Origin: Pseudomonas sp. AN-1
Lineage (GTDB): Bacteria; Pseudomonadota; Gammaproteobacteria; Pseudomonadales; Pseudomonadaceae
Assembly (NCBI RefSeq): GCF_034057115.1
Contig: NZ_CP139195.1
Span: 1,984,001-2,048,000, forward strand
DNA: 64,000 bases
Direction of reading: 5' to 3'
In this document: positions 9,496 to 20,485 of the stretch, in pieces
Layout: each line of letters begins with the position of its first letter
How positions within the stretch are numbered: position 1 is the stretch's first letter
Translations under genes and position numbers: made by a program
The notes under the pieces: generated by a model
What the model saw: only the letters and a program-made list of their open reading frames with translations
Told to the model about the DNA's origin: nothing
Databases searched by the model: none

Positions 9496-10350
9496 TCAGG
9501 ACTCCAGCGCGGAAAGGAAATGCGGGCCCAGGTAGCGCTGCGGCAACTGGAACTCGTCCGGGTACTCCACCTGCACGAGATACAGCCCGTAGGGATGGGC
9601 GGTCACTCCGCCGCTGCGGCGATCGCGCGCGGCGAGGATTTCCGCCACCCACTGCGGCTCGCGCTCGCCGGCGCCGATGGCCATCAGCACCCCGGCGATG
9701 TTGCGCACCATGTGGTGGAGGAAGGCGTTGGCGCGCACGTCCAGCACGATGAAGCGGCCATGTTCGATCACCTCCAGATGATGGATGGTCTTGATCGGCG
9801 ACTTGGCCTGGCACTGCACGGCACGGAACGAGGTGAAGTCATGAGTGCCGACCAGCGCGCGGGCAGCGGCACGCATGCGCGCCACCTCCAGCGGACGGTG
9901 GTTCCAGGTGATCTCCTCGGCCAGGTGCGCCGGACGCACCGGGTCGTTGTAGATCACGTAGCGGTAGCGACGCGCCACGGCGGAGAAGCGCGCGTGGAAG
10001 TGCGCCGGCATCGGCTGCGCCCAGGTCACGCTGATGTCGCCCGGCAGGTTGGCATTGGTACCCATGATCCAGGCCTTGAGCGGACGCTCGACGCCGGTAT
10101 CGAAGTGCACCACCTGTCCGCTGGCGTGCACCGCTGCGTCGGTACGCCCGGCACAGATGATCGACACCGGCTCGGCAGCCACCTTGGACAGCGCCTTCTC
10201 CAGCGCCTCCTGCACCGAGGGAACCCCGGCCTCCTGGCGTTGCCAGCCGCGATAGCGCGCCCCCTTGTACTCGACGCCGAGGGCAATCCTGGAAACGCCA
10301 GCGGCAGCCGTCTCGGCTGCCGCTGGTACTGCAATGTCTGCGAACGTCAT
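9496..10350 (-). CDS. truA: tRNA pseudouridine(38-40) synthase
   Basis: A 284-residue TruA that isomerises uridines 38-40 in the tRNA anticodon arm. The catalytic Asp is in CAGRTDAAVHASGQ, and later motifs YRYVIYND and FLHHMVRNIAGVL are typical. It starts 3 bases after the fimV stop, so the two are probably translated from one message. The order fimV-truA-trpF-accD is conserved in pseudomonads. Confidence 0.96.
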   Translation of the reverse strand: MTFADIAVPAAAETAAAGVSRIALGVEYKGARYRGWQRQEAGVPSVQEALEKALSKVAAEPVSIICAGRTDAAVHASGQVVHFDTGVERPLKAWIMGTNANLPGDISVTWAQPMPAHFHARFSAVARRYRYVIYNDPVRPAHLAEEITWNHRPLEVARMRAAARALVGTHDFTSFRAVQCQAKSPIKTIHHLEVIEHGRFIVLDVRANAFLHHMVRNIAGVLMAIGAGEREPQWVAEILAARDRRSGGVTAHPYGLYLVQVEYPDEFQLPQRYLGPHFLSALES

Positions 10351-10352
10351 GC

Positions 10353-13300
10353 TCAGGCGATGCGCCCCATCATCTCGCGCGCTTCCTGCTGCTGGCCGGC
10401 ATTGCCCTCCTTGAGCACCTCGTCGAGGATGTCGCGGGCGCCATCGGCATCCCCCATGTCGATGTAGGCGCGGGCCAGCTCCAGCTTGGTCGCGGTCTCG
10501 TCGGTATCGGCGAGGAAGTTGAAGTCCTCGTTGCCGGTCAGCTCCGGCACCGCAGCCACTTCCGCCACGTCGAACGACGGCAGCTCGGCGCCGGCAGCCG
10601 GCTCGGTGACTCCGGACTGGGCGAGGAACTCGTCGAACGCGGCATCCAGATCATGCTCCACCCCGCTGCTCGCTCCCAGCGCCTGCAGCTCGAGTTCCAG
10701 TTCGTCCAGTCCCTCCAGGCTGGCGGTTGCCGGCACCACGCCCGGCTCCCCCTCCTCGGGATCGGCCAACTCCAGGCCGGCCAGATCCAGCAGGAGTTCG
10801 TCCTCGCCGCTCACGGCGACGCTGTCGGTGGCCGGCTCAGCTACGCCAGCCTGCGGTGCGTCGGCCTCGGCCAACAGGAACGAGTCGTCCAGCCCCAGCT
10901 GATCCAGCTCGGCGAGCAGGCTCTCGTCGTCCCCACCGGCGACCGGCGACTGCGGCTCGGCGGCCAGCAGCGCATCGTCCAGGCCCAGTTGATCCAGTTC
11001 GGCGAACAGCGCCTCGTCGCTCGACTCGACGACTGCCGGCGCCGGCTCATCCGCCAGCAGCGTATCGTCCAGACCCAGTTGATCCAGCTCGGCGAACAGC
11101 GCCTCGTCACCCAGCTCGGTGACTGCCGGTGCCGGCTCATCCGCCAGCAGCGTATCGTCCAGACCCAGCTGATCCAGTTCGGCGAACAGATCCTCGTCGC
11201 TCTGCGCGGCACCGGGGGCGCGGGCGCCCTCCTCGGCCTGCAGGGTTTCGCCCAGCCCGAAGTCAACGTCTGCAGCCGCAGGCGGCAGCTCGATGGCATC
11301 CAGCTGCAGGTCGAAGTCCAGAGCGTCCGGCTCGGTCAGCCCCTCGCTGGCGACCACATCCGACTTCGCCGGCTCGAGCCCCAGCAGATCGTCGCCCAAG
11401 CCCTCCAGGGTCAGCTCGTCCAGCCCCTGGCCAGCCTCGACGGCGGCCTGCGGGCTGGCCGCCAGCTCGCGCTCGAGTTCGGCCTCCAGATCGTCGAGAC
11501 TGAGGTCGAAGTCGCCGGCCGGCTCGCTCGCTGCGCCCGCCTGCTGCGCTGCGCTCGGCGCCAGGTCGTCGAGGGTGAGGTCGTCGAGGGAGAACTCCTC
11601 GTCCTGCCGGGCAGCGACCTTGTCATCGCCAGCGCCGGCCGAGAAATCGAAAGCATCCGCCGCCGCGGCCGCGCCGATGCCGATGGCGGCAGCGCTGGCG
11701 AGGATCTGCGGATAGCGGGCACGCAGCTGATCGATCTGCGGCTGGGCGCCGCCAATCTCGCCCAGCTCGGCCTCCTGACGGACGAAACCTTCACGGTCGC
11801 CCATCTCGGCGCAGACTTCCATCAGCTTGAGGCGCAGATCGGCGCGCTGCGGCTCCTCGTTGATGGCGTTGCGCAGCAACTCGGCGGCCTGGGTGAAGCG
11901 ACCGTAGGTGCTGTACATCTCTGCCTCGCCCAGCGGGTCGGAGCCCTTCAGCGACGGCATGGGCGCCCCCGGCGCACGCTCGTCGGCCAGCGGCTCGCCC
12001 AAGTCCGGGACGTCGACCGGAGCGACCGCCGCTGCGGACGATGCCCCCGGATCGGTGAACAGCTCGCCCGGCGCATCGTCGCTCGGCTTCTGCGCCTTGC
12101 GCCGGGCATTGATCATCAGACCCAGGCCGGCCAGCAGAGCCAGGGCGCCGCCTCCAGCGGCCAGCAGCAGCGGGTCGGCCAGCACCTCGTCGAGCAGGCT
12201 CGGCTCGTACGCCGGCTCGGCCTCGACCGGCAGGGCGGCCGGCTTGACCGGAGCAGGCTCGGGCGCTTCGGCAACCGGGGCCGGTGCGGGCTGCTCGCTT
12301 GCAGCCGGAGCGGGCTCAGCCGCCGCGGGTTCGGCAGCGACCGGCGCCGCAGCGGCCTCGACCGGCTTGGCGCCGGCTTCAGCCTCGGCGCCGGCCTCGG
12401 ACTCCGGTCTGGTATCGGCCGCCGGCTGCGCTTCGGCTGCGACCTGCGGCTTGCCGTCGGCAGCAGCTTCGACCTTGCCTTCGGCCGTCGGCTGGGGCGC
12501 TGCGGCAGCCACCGCAGCCTCGGCGCCAGCAACGCCGGCAGCCGCGACCGGCGCCGCGGCCTCGCTCGCCAAGCCGCCCTGCAGCTTGGCCAGTTGTTCG
12601 TTCTTCAGCTCGATCAGGCGCTGCAGCTTGTCCAGCTGGCTCTGCAGGTCGCCGAGGCGCTCCTTGAGCTCCTGGTTCTCGCGCTGGGTGGTCGCCAGGC
12701 TTTCCTGGTTGACCGCCAGCTTGTCGGCCAGCGCCTTGCTGTCGGCGGCGGCGCCGTTGTCGCTGCCGCTGGTCGACTTGCCGGCAGCGGCGGACACCAG
12801 ACGCAGATTGTCCTCGACCGGCGCCTGGGCCGGTGCGTTGCCGGCCTGGCTGCGGCGGGTGGCGTCGAGCTGGCGGGCGGTCGCCACCGGCTGGACCACA
12901 CGTCCCTCGCGCCAGGCACTGTTCTGCGCCTGCACCTGGGCCAGGGCATCGGCCTGGCTGCGGCTGCGCACCTGCGCTTCGGTCGGCAGGCGCAGCACCT
13001 GGCCGCTCTTCAGGCGATTGATGTTGCCATCGAAGAAGGCATCCGGATTGAGCTCCTGGATCGCCAGCATGGTCTGGTGCACCGACACGGCATTGCTCGG
13101 CCGGGCACGCTCGGCGATCTGCCAGAGGGTATCGTCGCGGCCGACGCGGTACTGGCCATCGCGCAGCGAATCCCGGGCGAGGCCCGGCGCCGGGGCGACG
13201 GGAGCCTCGGCCTGCGGCGCGGGCAGCGGCGCCCGCTCGGACAGTTGCGGAACGGCAGGCGCGATCGGGGCGGCCTGGGGCAGGCGCGGGGTGGCAGCGG

Positions 13301-13718
13301 CAGCAGTCTGCGGCGAGTACAGCGGCGGATCGAGCAGTACGGTGTATTCGCGCAGCAGGCGACCGTTGGGCCACAGCACCTCGACCAGGAAGTTCAGGTA
13401 GGGCTCGCGCACCGGCTTGCTGGAAGTCACGCGGATCACGCTCTTGCCGTTGGGCTTGAGCACCGGGGTGAACTTGAGGTCGGTCAGGAAGTACGGGCGG
13501 TCGACGCCGACCTTGTTGAATTCCTCGACGGCGGCGAGCGCCGGGATCACTTCGCCGGTGCCCAGGTCACGCACCTCGAGCAGTTCGATCTCGGCATCCA
13601 GCGGCTGGTTCAGGGCGGACTTCAGCGAGATCTCGCCCAACCCCAACGCGTGCGCCATGCCGGAGGTCAGCGCCGAAGCGGCGGCAATTGCTAGCACCAG
13701 TTTGCGTACCCGAACCAT
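10353..13718 (-). CDS. fimV: FimV-type peptidoglycan-binding inner-membrane scaffold
   Basis: 1121 residues. A signal peptide (about 1-24) is followed by the FimV N-terminal domain, a LysM domain (about 195-250, QYRVGRDDTLWQIAER), a coiled-coil (about 330-390) and an Ala/Glu/Pro-rich linker. One membrane segment follows (about 550-572), then a long acidic cytoplasmic region with TPR-like helices and the conserved C-terminal FimV motif (KLELARAYIDMGDADGARDI). FimV organises polar type IV pilus/type II secretion assembly and c-di-GMP/cAMP output. The cytoplasmic part contains four near-identical copies of an ELDQLGLDD unit. The ATG at 13718 is chosen for the signal peptide. Confidence 0.93.
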   Translation of the reverse strand: MVRVRKLVLAIAAASALTSGMAHALGLGEISLKSALNQPLDAEIELLEVRDLGTGEVIPALAAVEEFNKVGVDRPYFLTDLKFTPVLKPNGKSVIRVTSSKPVREPYLNFLVEVLWPNGRLLREYTVLLDPPLYSPQTAAAATPRLPQAAPIAPAVPQLSERAPLPAPQAEAPVAPAPGLARDSLRDGQYRVGRDDTLWQIAERARPSNAVSVHQTMLAIQELNPDAFFDGNINRLKSGQVLRLPTEAQVRSRSQADALAQVQAQNSAWREGRVVQPVATARQLDATRRSQAGNAPAQAPVEDNLRLVSAAAGKSTSGSDNGAAADSKALADKLAVNQESLATTQRENQELKERLGDLQSQLDKLQRLIELKNEQLAKLQGGLASEAAAPVAAAGVAGAEAAVAAAAPQPTAEGKVEAAADGKPQVAAEAQPAADTRPESEAGAEAEAGAKPVEAAAAPVAAEPAAAEPAPAASEQPAPAPVAEAPEPAPVKPAALPVEAEPAYEPSLLDEVLADPLLLAAGGGALALLAGLGLMINARRKAQKPSDDAPGELFTDPGASSAAAVAPVDVPDLGEPLADERAPGAPMPSLKGSDPLGEAEMYSTYGRFTQAAELLRNAINEEPQRADLRLKLMEVCAEMGDREGFVRQEAELGEIGGAQPQIDQLRARYPQILASAAAIGIGAAAAADAFDFSAGAGDDKVAARQDEEFSLDDLTLDDLAPSAAQQAGAASEPAGDFDLSLDDLEAELERELAASPQAAVEAGQGLDELTLEGLGDDLLGLEPAKSDVVASEGLTEPDALDFDLQLDAIELPPAAADVDFGLGETLQAEEGARAPGAAQSDEDLFAELDQLGLDDTLLADEPAPAVTELGDEALFAELDQLGLDDTLLADEPAPAVVESSDEALFAELDQLGLDDALLAAEPQSPVAGGDDESLLAELDQLGLDDSFLLAEADAPQAGVAEPATDSVAVSGEDELLLDLAGLELADPEEGEPGVVPATASLEGLDELELELQALGASSGVEHDLDAAFDEFLAQSGVTEPAAGAELPSFDVAEVAAVPELTGNEDFNFLADTDETATKLELARAYIDMGDADGARDILDEVLKEGNAGQQQEAREMMGRIA

Positions 13719-13855
13719 AGCGTGTAATCCCTTGTTTCTTCTGTCTCGCCGAGCGAGTGGCGGCACGCCGGAGCCCCGCGGCCGGTGTATGCGGGGCCTC
13801 GGGACATGCGCGACCAGGATGGACAAAGCCGACCGAAATGTCGGGCCAGTATCTT

Positions 13856-14851
13856 TTACAGGGTGTGTTTAAGCAACAACTCGGCCAGCCGTACGGCATT
13901 GAGCGCCGAACCTTTTCGCACGTTATCTGATGCAATCCACAAATTGAGTTCGCACGGATCCAGTTGCCCCGCACGCAGCCGGCCGACATAGACCAGGTCC
14001 TGGCCCAGGGCATCGCCCACGGCGGTGGGATAGTCGCCCTGCTCGACCAGCTCGAGTTCCTCGGCATCGTCCAGGCAGTGGCGCACCACGGCCAGGTCGA
14101 CCGGCTCGGCGCACAGCAGGCTGACCGCTAGGCTGTCGCCGAAGAACACCGGCGCCTGCACGCAGGTCGCCGCCACCGGCAGCGTCGGCTCGCCGAGCAC
14201 CTCGCCCAGCTCGCCGGCCAGGCGGCGCTCGTCGCGGGCGTGGCCGTCGGGCAGCTCGGCGCTGGCGCGGGCCAGCAGGTTGAAGGCGATCTGCCGGTCG
14301 AACAGCTGCGGCTCCACCGGTCGGGCGTTGAGCAGCTGGGCGGTCTGCCGGGCCAGCTCCTCGATGCCGTCGCGGCCGCGGCTGGACACCGCCAGGCAGG
14401 CGGTGAGGGTGACCCGGCGCAGCTCGACCACCTGGCGCAGGGTGCCGAGCACGCTGGCCAGCGCCACCACCGCCGGCAGCGGGCTGCGCAGCCAGCGCGC
14501 GGACTCGGCCTGCTGCGGATTGACTTCGGCCACCACGCAGGGCGCCCGCTGCGGGTCCAGCACGCCGGCGAGATCGACCAGCGCGCAGCCGGCGGCCTCG
14601 ATGCGCGCCAGCTGCGCGGCGGGGAGCGGCTCGAGCAGGAACACCAGGGACACGCTGGCGAAATCGAAGCCGTCGGCAGGCTGGACGCGCAGGTTGCGCT
14701 CGCGGAACGCCGCGACCTGGCCGGCGGCATCGGCTGCTGCCAGGGCATGCAGGGTGCCGACCGGGAAATCGCGCTCGTCGAGCGCCATCAGCAGCGCCTC
14801 GCCGACCAGACCGGTAGCGCCGACCACGGCGATGTCGAAGGATTGATTCAT
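13856..14851 (-). CDS. usg: Aspartate-semialdehyde dehydrogenase-like protein (Usg), probably non-catalytic
   Basis: 331 residues homologous to Asd with a normal N-terminal Rossmann motif (VVGATGLVGEAL). The active-site segment that reads [10 protein letters not shown] in the neighbouring asd is replaced here by LPAVVALASV, so the catalytic cysteine is absent. Usg-1 proteins are known as Asd paralogues between asd and fimV or truA. Its role is unknown. The ATG at 14851 follows an AGG tract; longer frames read through the asd terminator. It is separated from asd by a terminator and about 160 bases. Confidence 0.85.
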   Translation of the reverse strand: MNQSFDIAVVGATGLVGEALLMALDERDFPVGTLHALAAADAAGQVAAFRERNLRVQPADGFDFASVSLVFLLEPLPAAQLARIEAAGCALVDLAGVLDPQRAPCVVAEVNPQQAESARWLRSPLPAVVALASVLGTLRQVVELRRVTLTACLAVSSRGRDGIEELARQTAQLLNARPVEPQLFDRQIAFNLLARASAELPDGHARDERRLAGELGEVLGEPTLPVAATCVQAPVFFGDSLAVSLLCAEPVDLAVVRHCLDDAEELELVEQGDYPTAVGDALGQDLVYVGRLRAGQLDPCELNLWIASDNVRKGSALNAVRLAELLLKHTL

Positions 14852-14956
14852 GGGGGACCTCGGAAAAAGGTGTGGCACTTTAGCGAGCCGGGCAGGCGCT
14901 GGATAGGCACCAGCGGACTCTAGGGACGACTGGTTGCCAGGCCTTTGACATGAAGC

Positions 14957-14983
14957 AAAAGACCCGCCGAGGCGGGTCTTCTG
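14957..14983 (-). terminator. Terminator downstream of asd
   Basis: A perfect GACCCGCC/GGCGGGTC hairpin with a four-base loop is followed on the minus strand by TTTTGC. It lies 32 bases past the asd stop. Confidence 0.85.
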
Positions 14984-15014
14984 TGATCGCGACAGGGGCG
15001 CTGGCGTCCTGCCC

Positions 15015-16127
15015 TCAACGCTCCAGCAGGATGCGCAGCATGCGGCGCAGCGGTTCGGCCGCACCCCACAGCAGCTGGTCGCCGACGGTGAAGGCGCCGA
15101 GGTACTGCGAGCCCATGTTGAGCTTGCGCAGGCGGCCGACCGGCACGCTCAGGGTGCCGGTCACGGCAGTCGGGCTCAGCTCGCGCATGCTGATCTCGCG
15201 CTGGTTCGGCACCAGCTTGACCCAGGGGTTGTGCTGACTGATCAGGCCCTCGATGTCGGCCAGCGGCACGTCCTTGTTCAGCTTGATGGTCAGCGCCTGG
15301 CTGTGGCAGCGCATGGCGCCGATGCGCACGCACAGGCCGTCGACCGGGATCGGGCTCTTGTTGCGGCCGAGGATCTTGTTGGTCTCGGCCTGGCCCTTCC
15401 ACTCCTCGCGGCTCTGGCCGTTGGGCAGCTCCTTGTCGATCCAAGGGATCAGGCTGCCGGCCAGCGGCACGCCGAAGTGGTCGACCGGGAAGTCGGCGCC
15501 GCGCTGGGTCTCGGCGACCTTGCGGTCGATGTCGAGGATGGCGCTGGCCGGGTTGGCCAGATCGTCGGCCACCGCGTGGTGGATCGCGCCCATCTGCTTG
15601 ATCAGCTCGCGCATGTTCTGCGCGCCGGCGCCGGAAGCCGCCTGGTAGGTCATGGCGCTCATCCACTCGACCAGACCGGCCTCGTACAGGCCGCCGAGAG
15701 CCATCAGCATCAGGCTGACGGTGCAGTTGCCGCCGATGTAGTTCTTCACCCCGTTGTCCAGCGACTGGTCGATGACCTTGCGGTTGACCGGATCGAGGAC
15801 GATCACCGAGTCATCGTTCATGCGCAGGCTGGAGGCCGCGTCGATCCAGTAGCCCTGCCAGCCGGCTTCGCGCAGCTTGGGGAATACTTCGCTGGTGTAG
15901 TCGCCACCCTGGCAGGTGAGGATCACGTCGAGGGTCTTCAGTTCGTCGATGCTGTAGGCATCCTTCAGCGGGGCAATGTCCTTGCCGATCGACGGACCCT
16001 GGCCACCCACGTTGGAGGTGGTGAAGAACACCGGCTCGATCAGGTCGAAATCGCGCTCTTCCAGCATCCGCTGCATGAGCACGGAACCCACCATACCGCG
16101 CCAACCGACAAGACCTACACGCTTCAT
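15015..16127 (-). CDS. asd: Aspartate-semialdehyde dehydrogenase
   Basis: A 370-residue enzyme that reduces aspartyl phosphate to the semialdehyde for lysine, threonine, methionine and diaminopimelate synthesis. It has the N-terminal [18 protein letters not shown] motif, the catalytic Cys in GGNCTVSL (about residue 135) and the conserved His in [12 protein letters not shown]. The length matches the gammaproteobacterial type. It lies 60 bases after leuB, with a terminator-like hairpin between. Confidence 0.97.
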   Translation of the reverse strand: MKRVGLVGWRGMVGSVLMQRMLEERDFDLIEPVFFTTSNVGGQGPSIGKDIAPLKDAYSIDELKTLDVILTCQGGDYTSEVFPKLREAGWQGYWIDAASSLRMNDDSVIVLDPVNRKVIDQSLDNGVKNYIGGNCTVSLMLMALGGLYEAGLVEWMSAMTYQAASGAGAQNMRELIKQMGAIHHAVADDLANPASAILDIDRKVAETQRGADFPVDHFGVPLAGSLIPWIDKELPNGQSREEWKGQAETNKILGRNKSPIPVDGLCVRIGAMRCHSQALTIKLNKDVPLADIEGLISQHNPWVKLVPNQREISMRELSPTAVTGTLSVPVGRLRKLNMGSQYLGAFTVGDQLLWGAAEPLRRMLRILLER

Positions 16128-16145
16128 CGCAACTACACCTTTCTC

Positions 16146-16182
16146 GAAAAAGTGGGGCCGCCCGCGACGGGGCGGCTCCCGG
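16146..16182 (-). terminator. Terminator-like hairpin after leuB
   Basis: Minus strand GGGAGCCGCCCC...GGGCGGCCCC with a GTCGC-type loop, followed by ACTTTTTC. It fills the leuB-asd gap and probably ends the leuCDB message while allowing some read-through. Confidence 0.65.
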
Positions 16183-16187
16183 ACAGC

Positions 16188-17270
<1,083 letters not shown>

Positions 17271-17287
17271 GCTGTCCTCAACATTTC

Positions 17288-17345
17288 GTAGGGTGCGCCG
17301 CGCGCACCTTGCGTTTCATCCAGTGGTGCGCACAGCGCACCCTAC
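17288..17345. repeat. REP-like palindrome (GTAGGGTGCGC family), copy 1
   Basis: The outer arms GTAGGGTGCGC and GCGCACCCTAC are exact inverted repeats around about 36 bases, which themselves contain shorter GCGC hairpins. It occupies nearly all of the leuD-leuB gap. A second copy with the same arms lies at 20425-20485. Confidence 0.85.
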
Positions 17346-17993
17346 TCACTTGATCGCGCCGAACAGCCAGGGGCTGGCCTGCTGGTGCTTTTCCTCGAAC
17401 GCGCGGATCGCGTCGGCGTCCTGCAGGGTCAGGCCGATGTCGTCCAGGCCGTTGAGCAGGCAGTGCTTGCGGAACGGATCGATCTCGAAGCTCAGCACCT
17501 TGCCGTCCGGGCGGGTCACGGTCTGCGCCGCCAGGTCGACGGTCAGCTGGTAGCCCTCGCTGGCCTCGCACTGCTTGAACAGCTCGTCCACTTCCGCTTC
17601 CGGTAGGATGATCGGCAGCAGGCCGTTCTTGAAGCTGTTGTTGAAGAAGATGTCGGCGTAGCTCGGCGCGATGATGGTGCGGAAGCCGTATTCCTCGAGC
17701 GCCCACGGGGCGTGCTCGCGGGAGGAGCCGCAGCCGAAGTTCTCGCGGGCCAGCAGCACGCTGGCGCCCTGGTAGCGCGGGAAGTTCAGCACGAAGTCCT
17801 GGTTGACCGGACGCTTGCTGCAGTCCTGGTTCGGCTGGCCGACGTCCAGGTAGCGCCACTCGTCGAACAGGTTGGGGCCGAAGCCGGTGCGCTTGATCGA
17901 CTTGAGAAACTGCTTGGGAATGATCTGGTCGGTGTCGACGTTGGCGCGATCCAGCGGGCAGACCAGGCCGGTGTGTTGGGTAAAGGCTTTCAT
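17346..17993 (-). CDS. leuD: 3-isopropylmalate dehydratase small subunit
   Basis: A 215-residue swivel domain that pairs with LeuC in the isomerisation of 2- to 3-isopropylmalate. Key motifs are [14 protein letters not shown] and the [13 protein letters not shown] signature (about residues 77-89). The length is normal. It starts 11 bases after leuC, so it is almost certainly co-transcribed. Confidence 0.97.
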   Translation of the reverse strand: MKAFTQHTGLVCPLDRANVDTDQIIPKQFLKSIKRTGFGPNLFDEWRYLDVGQPNQDCSKRPVNQDFVLNFPRYQGASVLLARENFGCGSSREHAPWALEEYGFRTIIAPSYADIFFNNSFKNGLLPIILPEAEVDELFKQCEASEGYQLTVDLAAQTVTRPDGKVLSFEIDPFRKHCLLNGLDDIGLTLQDADAIRAFEEKHQQASPWLFGAIK

Positions 17994-18004
17994 TCAGGCA
18001 ATCC

Positions 18005-19429
18005 TCAGTTCAGCAGCTCGCGCACATCGACGAAGTGACCGGTCACCGCGGCGGCGGCGGCCATGGCCGGACTGACCAGGTGGGTACGGCCACCGGCGCC
18101 CTGACGGCCCTCGAAGTTGCGGTTGGAGGTGGAAGCGCAGTGCTCGCCGCTCTCCAGGCGGTCCGGGTTCATCGCCAGGCACATGGAGCAGCCCGGCTCG
18201 CGCCACTCGAAGCCGGCCTCGATGAAGATCTTGTCCAGCCCCTCGGCCTCGGCCTGCGCCTTGACCAGGCCGGAGCCCGGCACCACCAGCGCCTGCTTGA
18301 CGGTGGCGGCGACCTTGCGACCCTTGGCCACCTCGGCGGCGGCGCGCAGGTCCTCGATGCGCGAGTTGGTGCAGGAACCGATGAACACGCGGTCCAGCTT
18401 GATGGTGGTGATCGGCTGGTCGGCGGTCAGGCCCATGTACTTGAGCGCGCGGACGATGGAGTCGCGCTTGACCGGATCGGCCTCGTTGGCCGGGTTCGGC
18501 ACGCTCGCATCGACCGGCAGGACCATTTCCGGCGAGGTGCCCCAGCTGACCTGCGGCTTGATCTCTTCGGCCTTCAGCTCGACCACGGTGTCGAAGTGGG
18601 CGTCGGCGTCGGACACCAGGCCCTTCCACTGCGCCACGGCGGCATCCCAGTCGGCGCCCTTGGGCGCGAAGGTGCGGCCTTCGACGTAGGCGATAGTCTT
18701 CTCGTCGACGGCGACCAGGCCGACGCGGGCGCCGGCCTCGATGGCCATGTTGCAGATGGTCATGCGGCCTTCCATCGACAGCTCGCGGATCGCGCTGCCG
18801 GCGAACTCCAGGGCATGGCCGTTGCCGCCGGCGGTGCCGATCTTGCCGATGATCGCCAGCACGATGTCCTTGGCGGTGACGCCGGCGGGCAGTTGGCCCT
18901 CCACGTTCACCCGCATGTTCTTCATCTTCTTGGCCACCAGGCACTGGGTCGCCAGCACGTGCTCGACCTCGGAGGTGCCGATGCCGTGGGCCAGCGCGCC
19001 GAAGGCGCCGTGGGTGGAGGTGTGCGAGTCGCCGCAGACCACGGTCATGCCCGGCAGGGTGGCGCCCTGCTCCGGGCCGACCACGTGGACGATGCCCTGG
19101 CGCACGTCGTTCATCTTGAATTCGAGGATGCCGAAGTCGTCGCAGTTCTCGTCGAGGGTCTGCACCTGCAGGCGCGACACCTCGTCGTGGATCGACTCCA
19201 GGCCGCCCTGGCGCTCGGCCTTGGTGGTCGGCACGTTGTGGTCCGGGGTGGCGATGTTGGCGTCGACGCGCCACGGCTTGCGGCCGGCCAGGCGCAGGCC
19301 CTCGAAGGCCTGCGGCGAGGTCACTTCGTGGAGGATCTGGCGGTCGATATAGATCAGCGCCGAACCATCGTCGCGCTGCTTGACCAGGTGCATGTCCCAG
19401 AGCTTGTCGTAAAGCGTCTTGCCGGCCAC
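18005..19429 (-). CDS. leuC: 3-isopropylmalate dehydratase large subunit
   Basis: A 474-residue aconitase-family subunit with a [4Fe-4S] cluster. The cluster cysteines lie in GSCTNSR and in [32 protein letters not shown] is the substrate signature. The start is a GTG (19429) with AGGAAC upstream, giving the standard [13 protein letters not shown]-terminus. It is transcribed divergently from a LysR-type gene, which suggests that protein controls the leuCDB operon. Confidence 0.97.
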   Translation of the reverse strand: MAGKTLYDKLWDMHLVKQRDDGSALIYIDRQILHEVTSPQAFEGLRLAGRKPWRVDANIATPDHNVPTTKAERQGGLESIHDEVSRLQVQTLDENCDDFGILEFKMNDVRQGIVHVVGPEQGATLPGMTVVCGDSHTSTHGAFGALAHGIGTSEVEHVLATQCLVAKKMKNMRVNVEGQLPAGVTAKDIVLAIIGKIGTAGGNGHALEFAGSAIRELSMEGRMTICNMAIEAGARVGLVAVDEKTIAYVEGRTFAPKGADWDAAVAQWKGLVSDADAHFDTVVELKAEEIKPQVSWGTSPEMVLPVDASVPNPANEADPVKRDSIVRALKYMGLTADQPITTIKLDRVFIGSCTNSRIEDLRAAAEVAKGRKVAATVKQALVVPGSGLVKAQAEAEGLDKIFIEAGFEWREPGCSMCLAMNPDRLESGEHCASTSNRNFEGRQGAGGRTHLVSPAMAAAAAVTGHFVDVRELLN

Positions 19430-19552
19430 GGGGTGTTCCTCATCGGTTGTTGCTGTATGCCCACAGGGCTTGTGCGGTCGATCCTATGGGCTTGCCACCG
19501 ATGAAGCAAATTCATATTTTTCATGCTTTGGATAACCCGATGGAATCCGAAC

Positions 19553-20428
19553 ATGGACCTGGCCAGCCTCGACACCTTCATCGCCATCGCCGAAACCGGC
19601 AGCTTCTCGGCCGCCGGCGAGCGCCTGCACCTGACCCAGCCGGCGGTCAGCAAGCGCATCGCCGCGCTGGAGCAGCAGCTGAATGCGCGGCTGTTCGACC
19701 GCATCGGCCGCGAGGTCAGCCTGACAGAAGCCGGCCGCGCCCTGCTGCCGCGTGCGCGCCAGGTGCTCGGCGTGCTGGACGACACCCGCCGCGCACTGAG
19801 CAACCTCAACGGCGCCATCGGCGGCCGGCTGACCCTGGCCACCAGTCACCACATCGGCCTGCATCGTCTGCCGCCTTTATTGCGCGCCTTTACCCGCGCC
19901 CACCCGCAGGTGGCGCTGGACATCCGCTTCCTCGACTCGGAGGTGGCCTATGAAGAGGTGCTGCACGGACGCACCGAGCTGGCGGTGATCACCCTCGCCC
20001 CGCATACCGCCGCGCCGGTGCGCGCGGTGCCGGTGTGGGACGACCCGCTGGACTTCGTCGCCGCCCCCGAGCACCCGCTGGCCCACGGCGGACCGGTGAG
20101 CCTGGCCGAGGTAGCGCGCCATGCCGCGGTGTTCCCCGGCGAGAACACCTTCACCCACCATATCGTCCAGGGCCTGTTCGAGCAGGCCGGGCTCAAACCC
20201 AACGTGAGCATGAGCACCAACTACCTGGAGACCATCAAGATGCTGGTGTCGATCGGCATCGCCTGGAGCGTGCTGCCGCGCACCATGCTCGACGAGCAGG
20301 TGAAGCGCCTGCCGCTGGAAGGCATCCAGCTGAGCCGCCAGCTCGGCTACATCGTGCACACCGAGCGCACCCTGTCCAATGCGGCGCGGGCGTTCATGCA
20401 GCTGCTGGATCGCGCGGGAAATCCGTAG
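19553..20428 (+). CDS. LysR-family transcriptional regulator beside leuC
   Basis: 291 residues. The N-terminal winged helix-turn-helix (about 3-60, with FIAIAETGSFSAAGERLHLTQPAVSKRI) is followed by a LysR substrate-binding domain. It lies divergent from leuC across a 123-base gap, the usual position for a regulator of the neighbouring operon; a leucine-pathway effector is inference. The ATG at 19553 is preferred over the upstream start at 19523 because LysR proteins begin 2-5 residues before the first helix. The stop codon lies inside a palindromic repeat. Confidence 0.9.
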   Translation: MDLASLDTFIAIAETGSFSAAGERLHLTQPAVSKRIAALEQQLNARLFDRIGREVSLTEAGRALLPRARQVLGVLDDTRRALSNLNGAIGGRLTLATSHHIGLHRLPPLLRAFTRAHPQVALDIRFLDSEVAYEEVLHGRTELAVITLAPHTAAPVRAVPVWDDPLDFVAAPEHPLAHGGPVSLAEVARHAAVFPGENTFTHHIVQGLFEQAGLKPNVSMSTNYLETIKMLVSIGIAWSVLPRTMLDEQVKRLPLEGIQLSRQLGYIVHTERTLSNAARAFMQLLDRAGNP

Positions 20429-20485
20429 GGTGCGCCGCGCGCACCGGGAGCCGACGCCTTGAGCGGTGCGCGCGGCGCACCCTAC
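20425..20485. repeat. REP-like palindrome (GTAGGGTGCGC family), copy 2, spans two stop codons
   Basis: GTAGGGTGCGCCGCGCGCACC is mirrored by GGTGCGCGCGGCGCACCCTAC around about 19 bases. The element lies between convergent genes, and its two ends supply the TAG stop codons of the LysR gene (20426-20428) and of dusC (20482-20484). It shares its arms with the copy at 17288-17345 and could act as a bidirectional terminator. Confidence 0.85.

Noticed and set aside
10653-13694. 1013-codon plus-strand ORF opposite fimV
   Set aside because: A long open frame caused by high GC and the regular codon bias of fimV; its translation has no domain and fimV has full family features.
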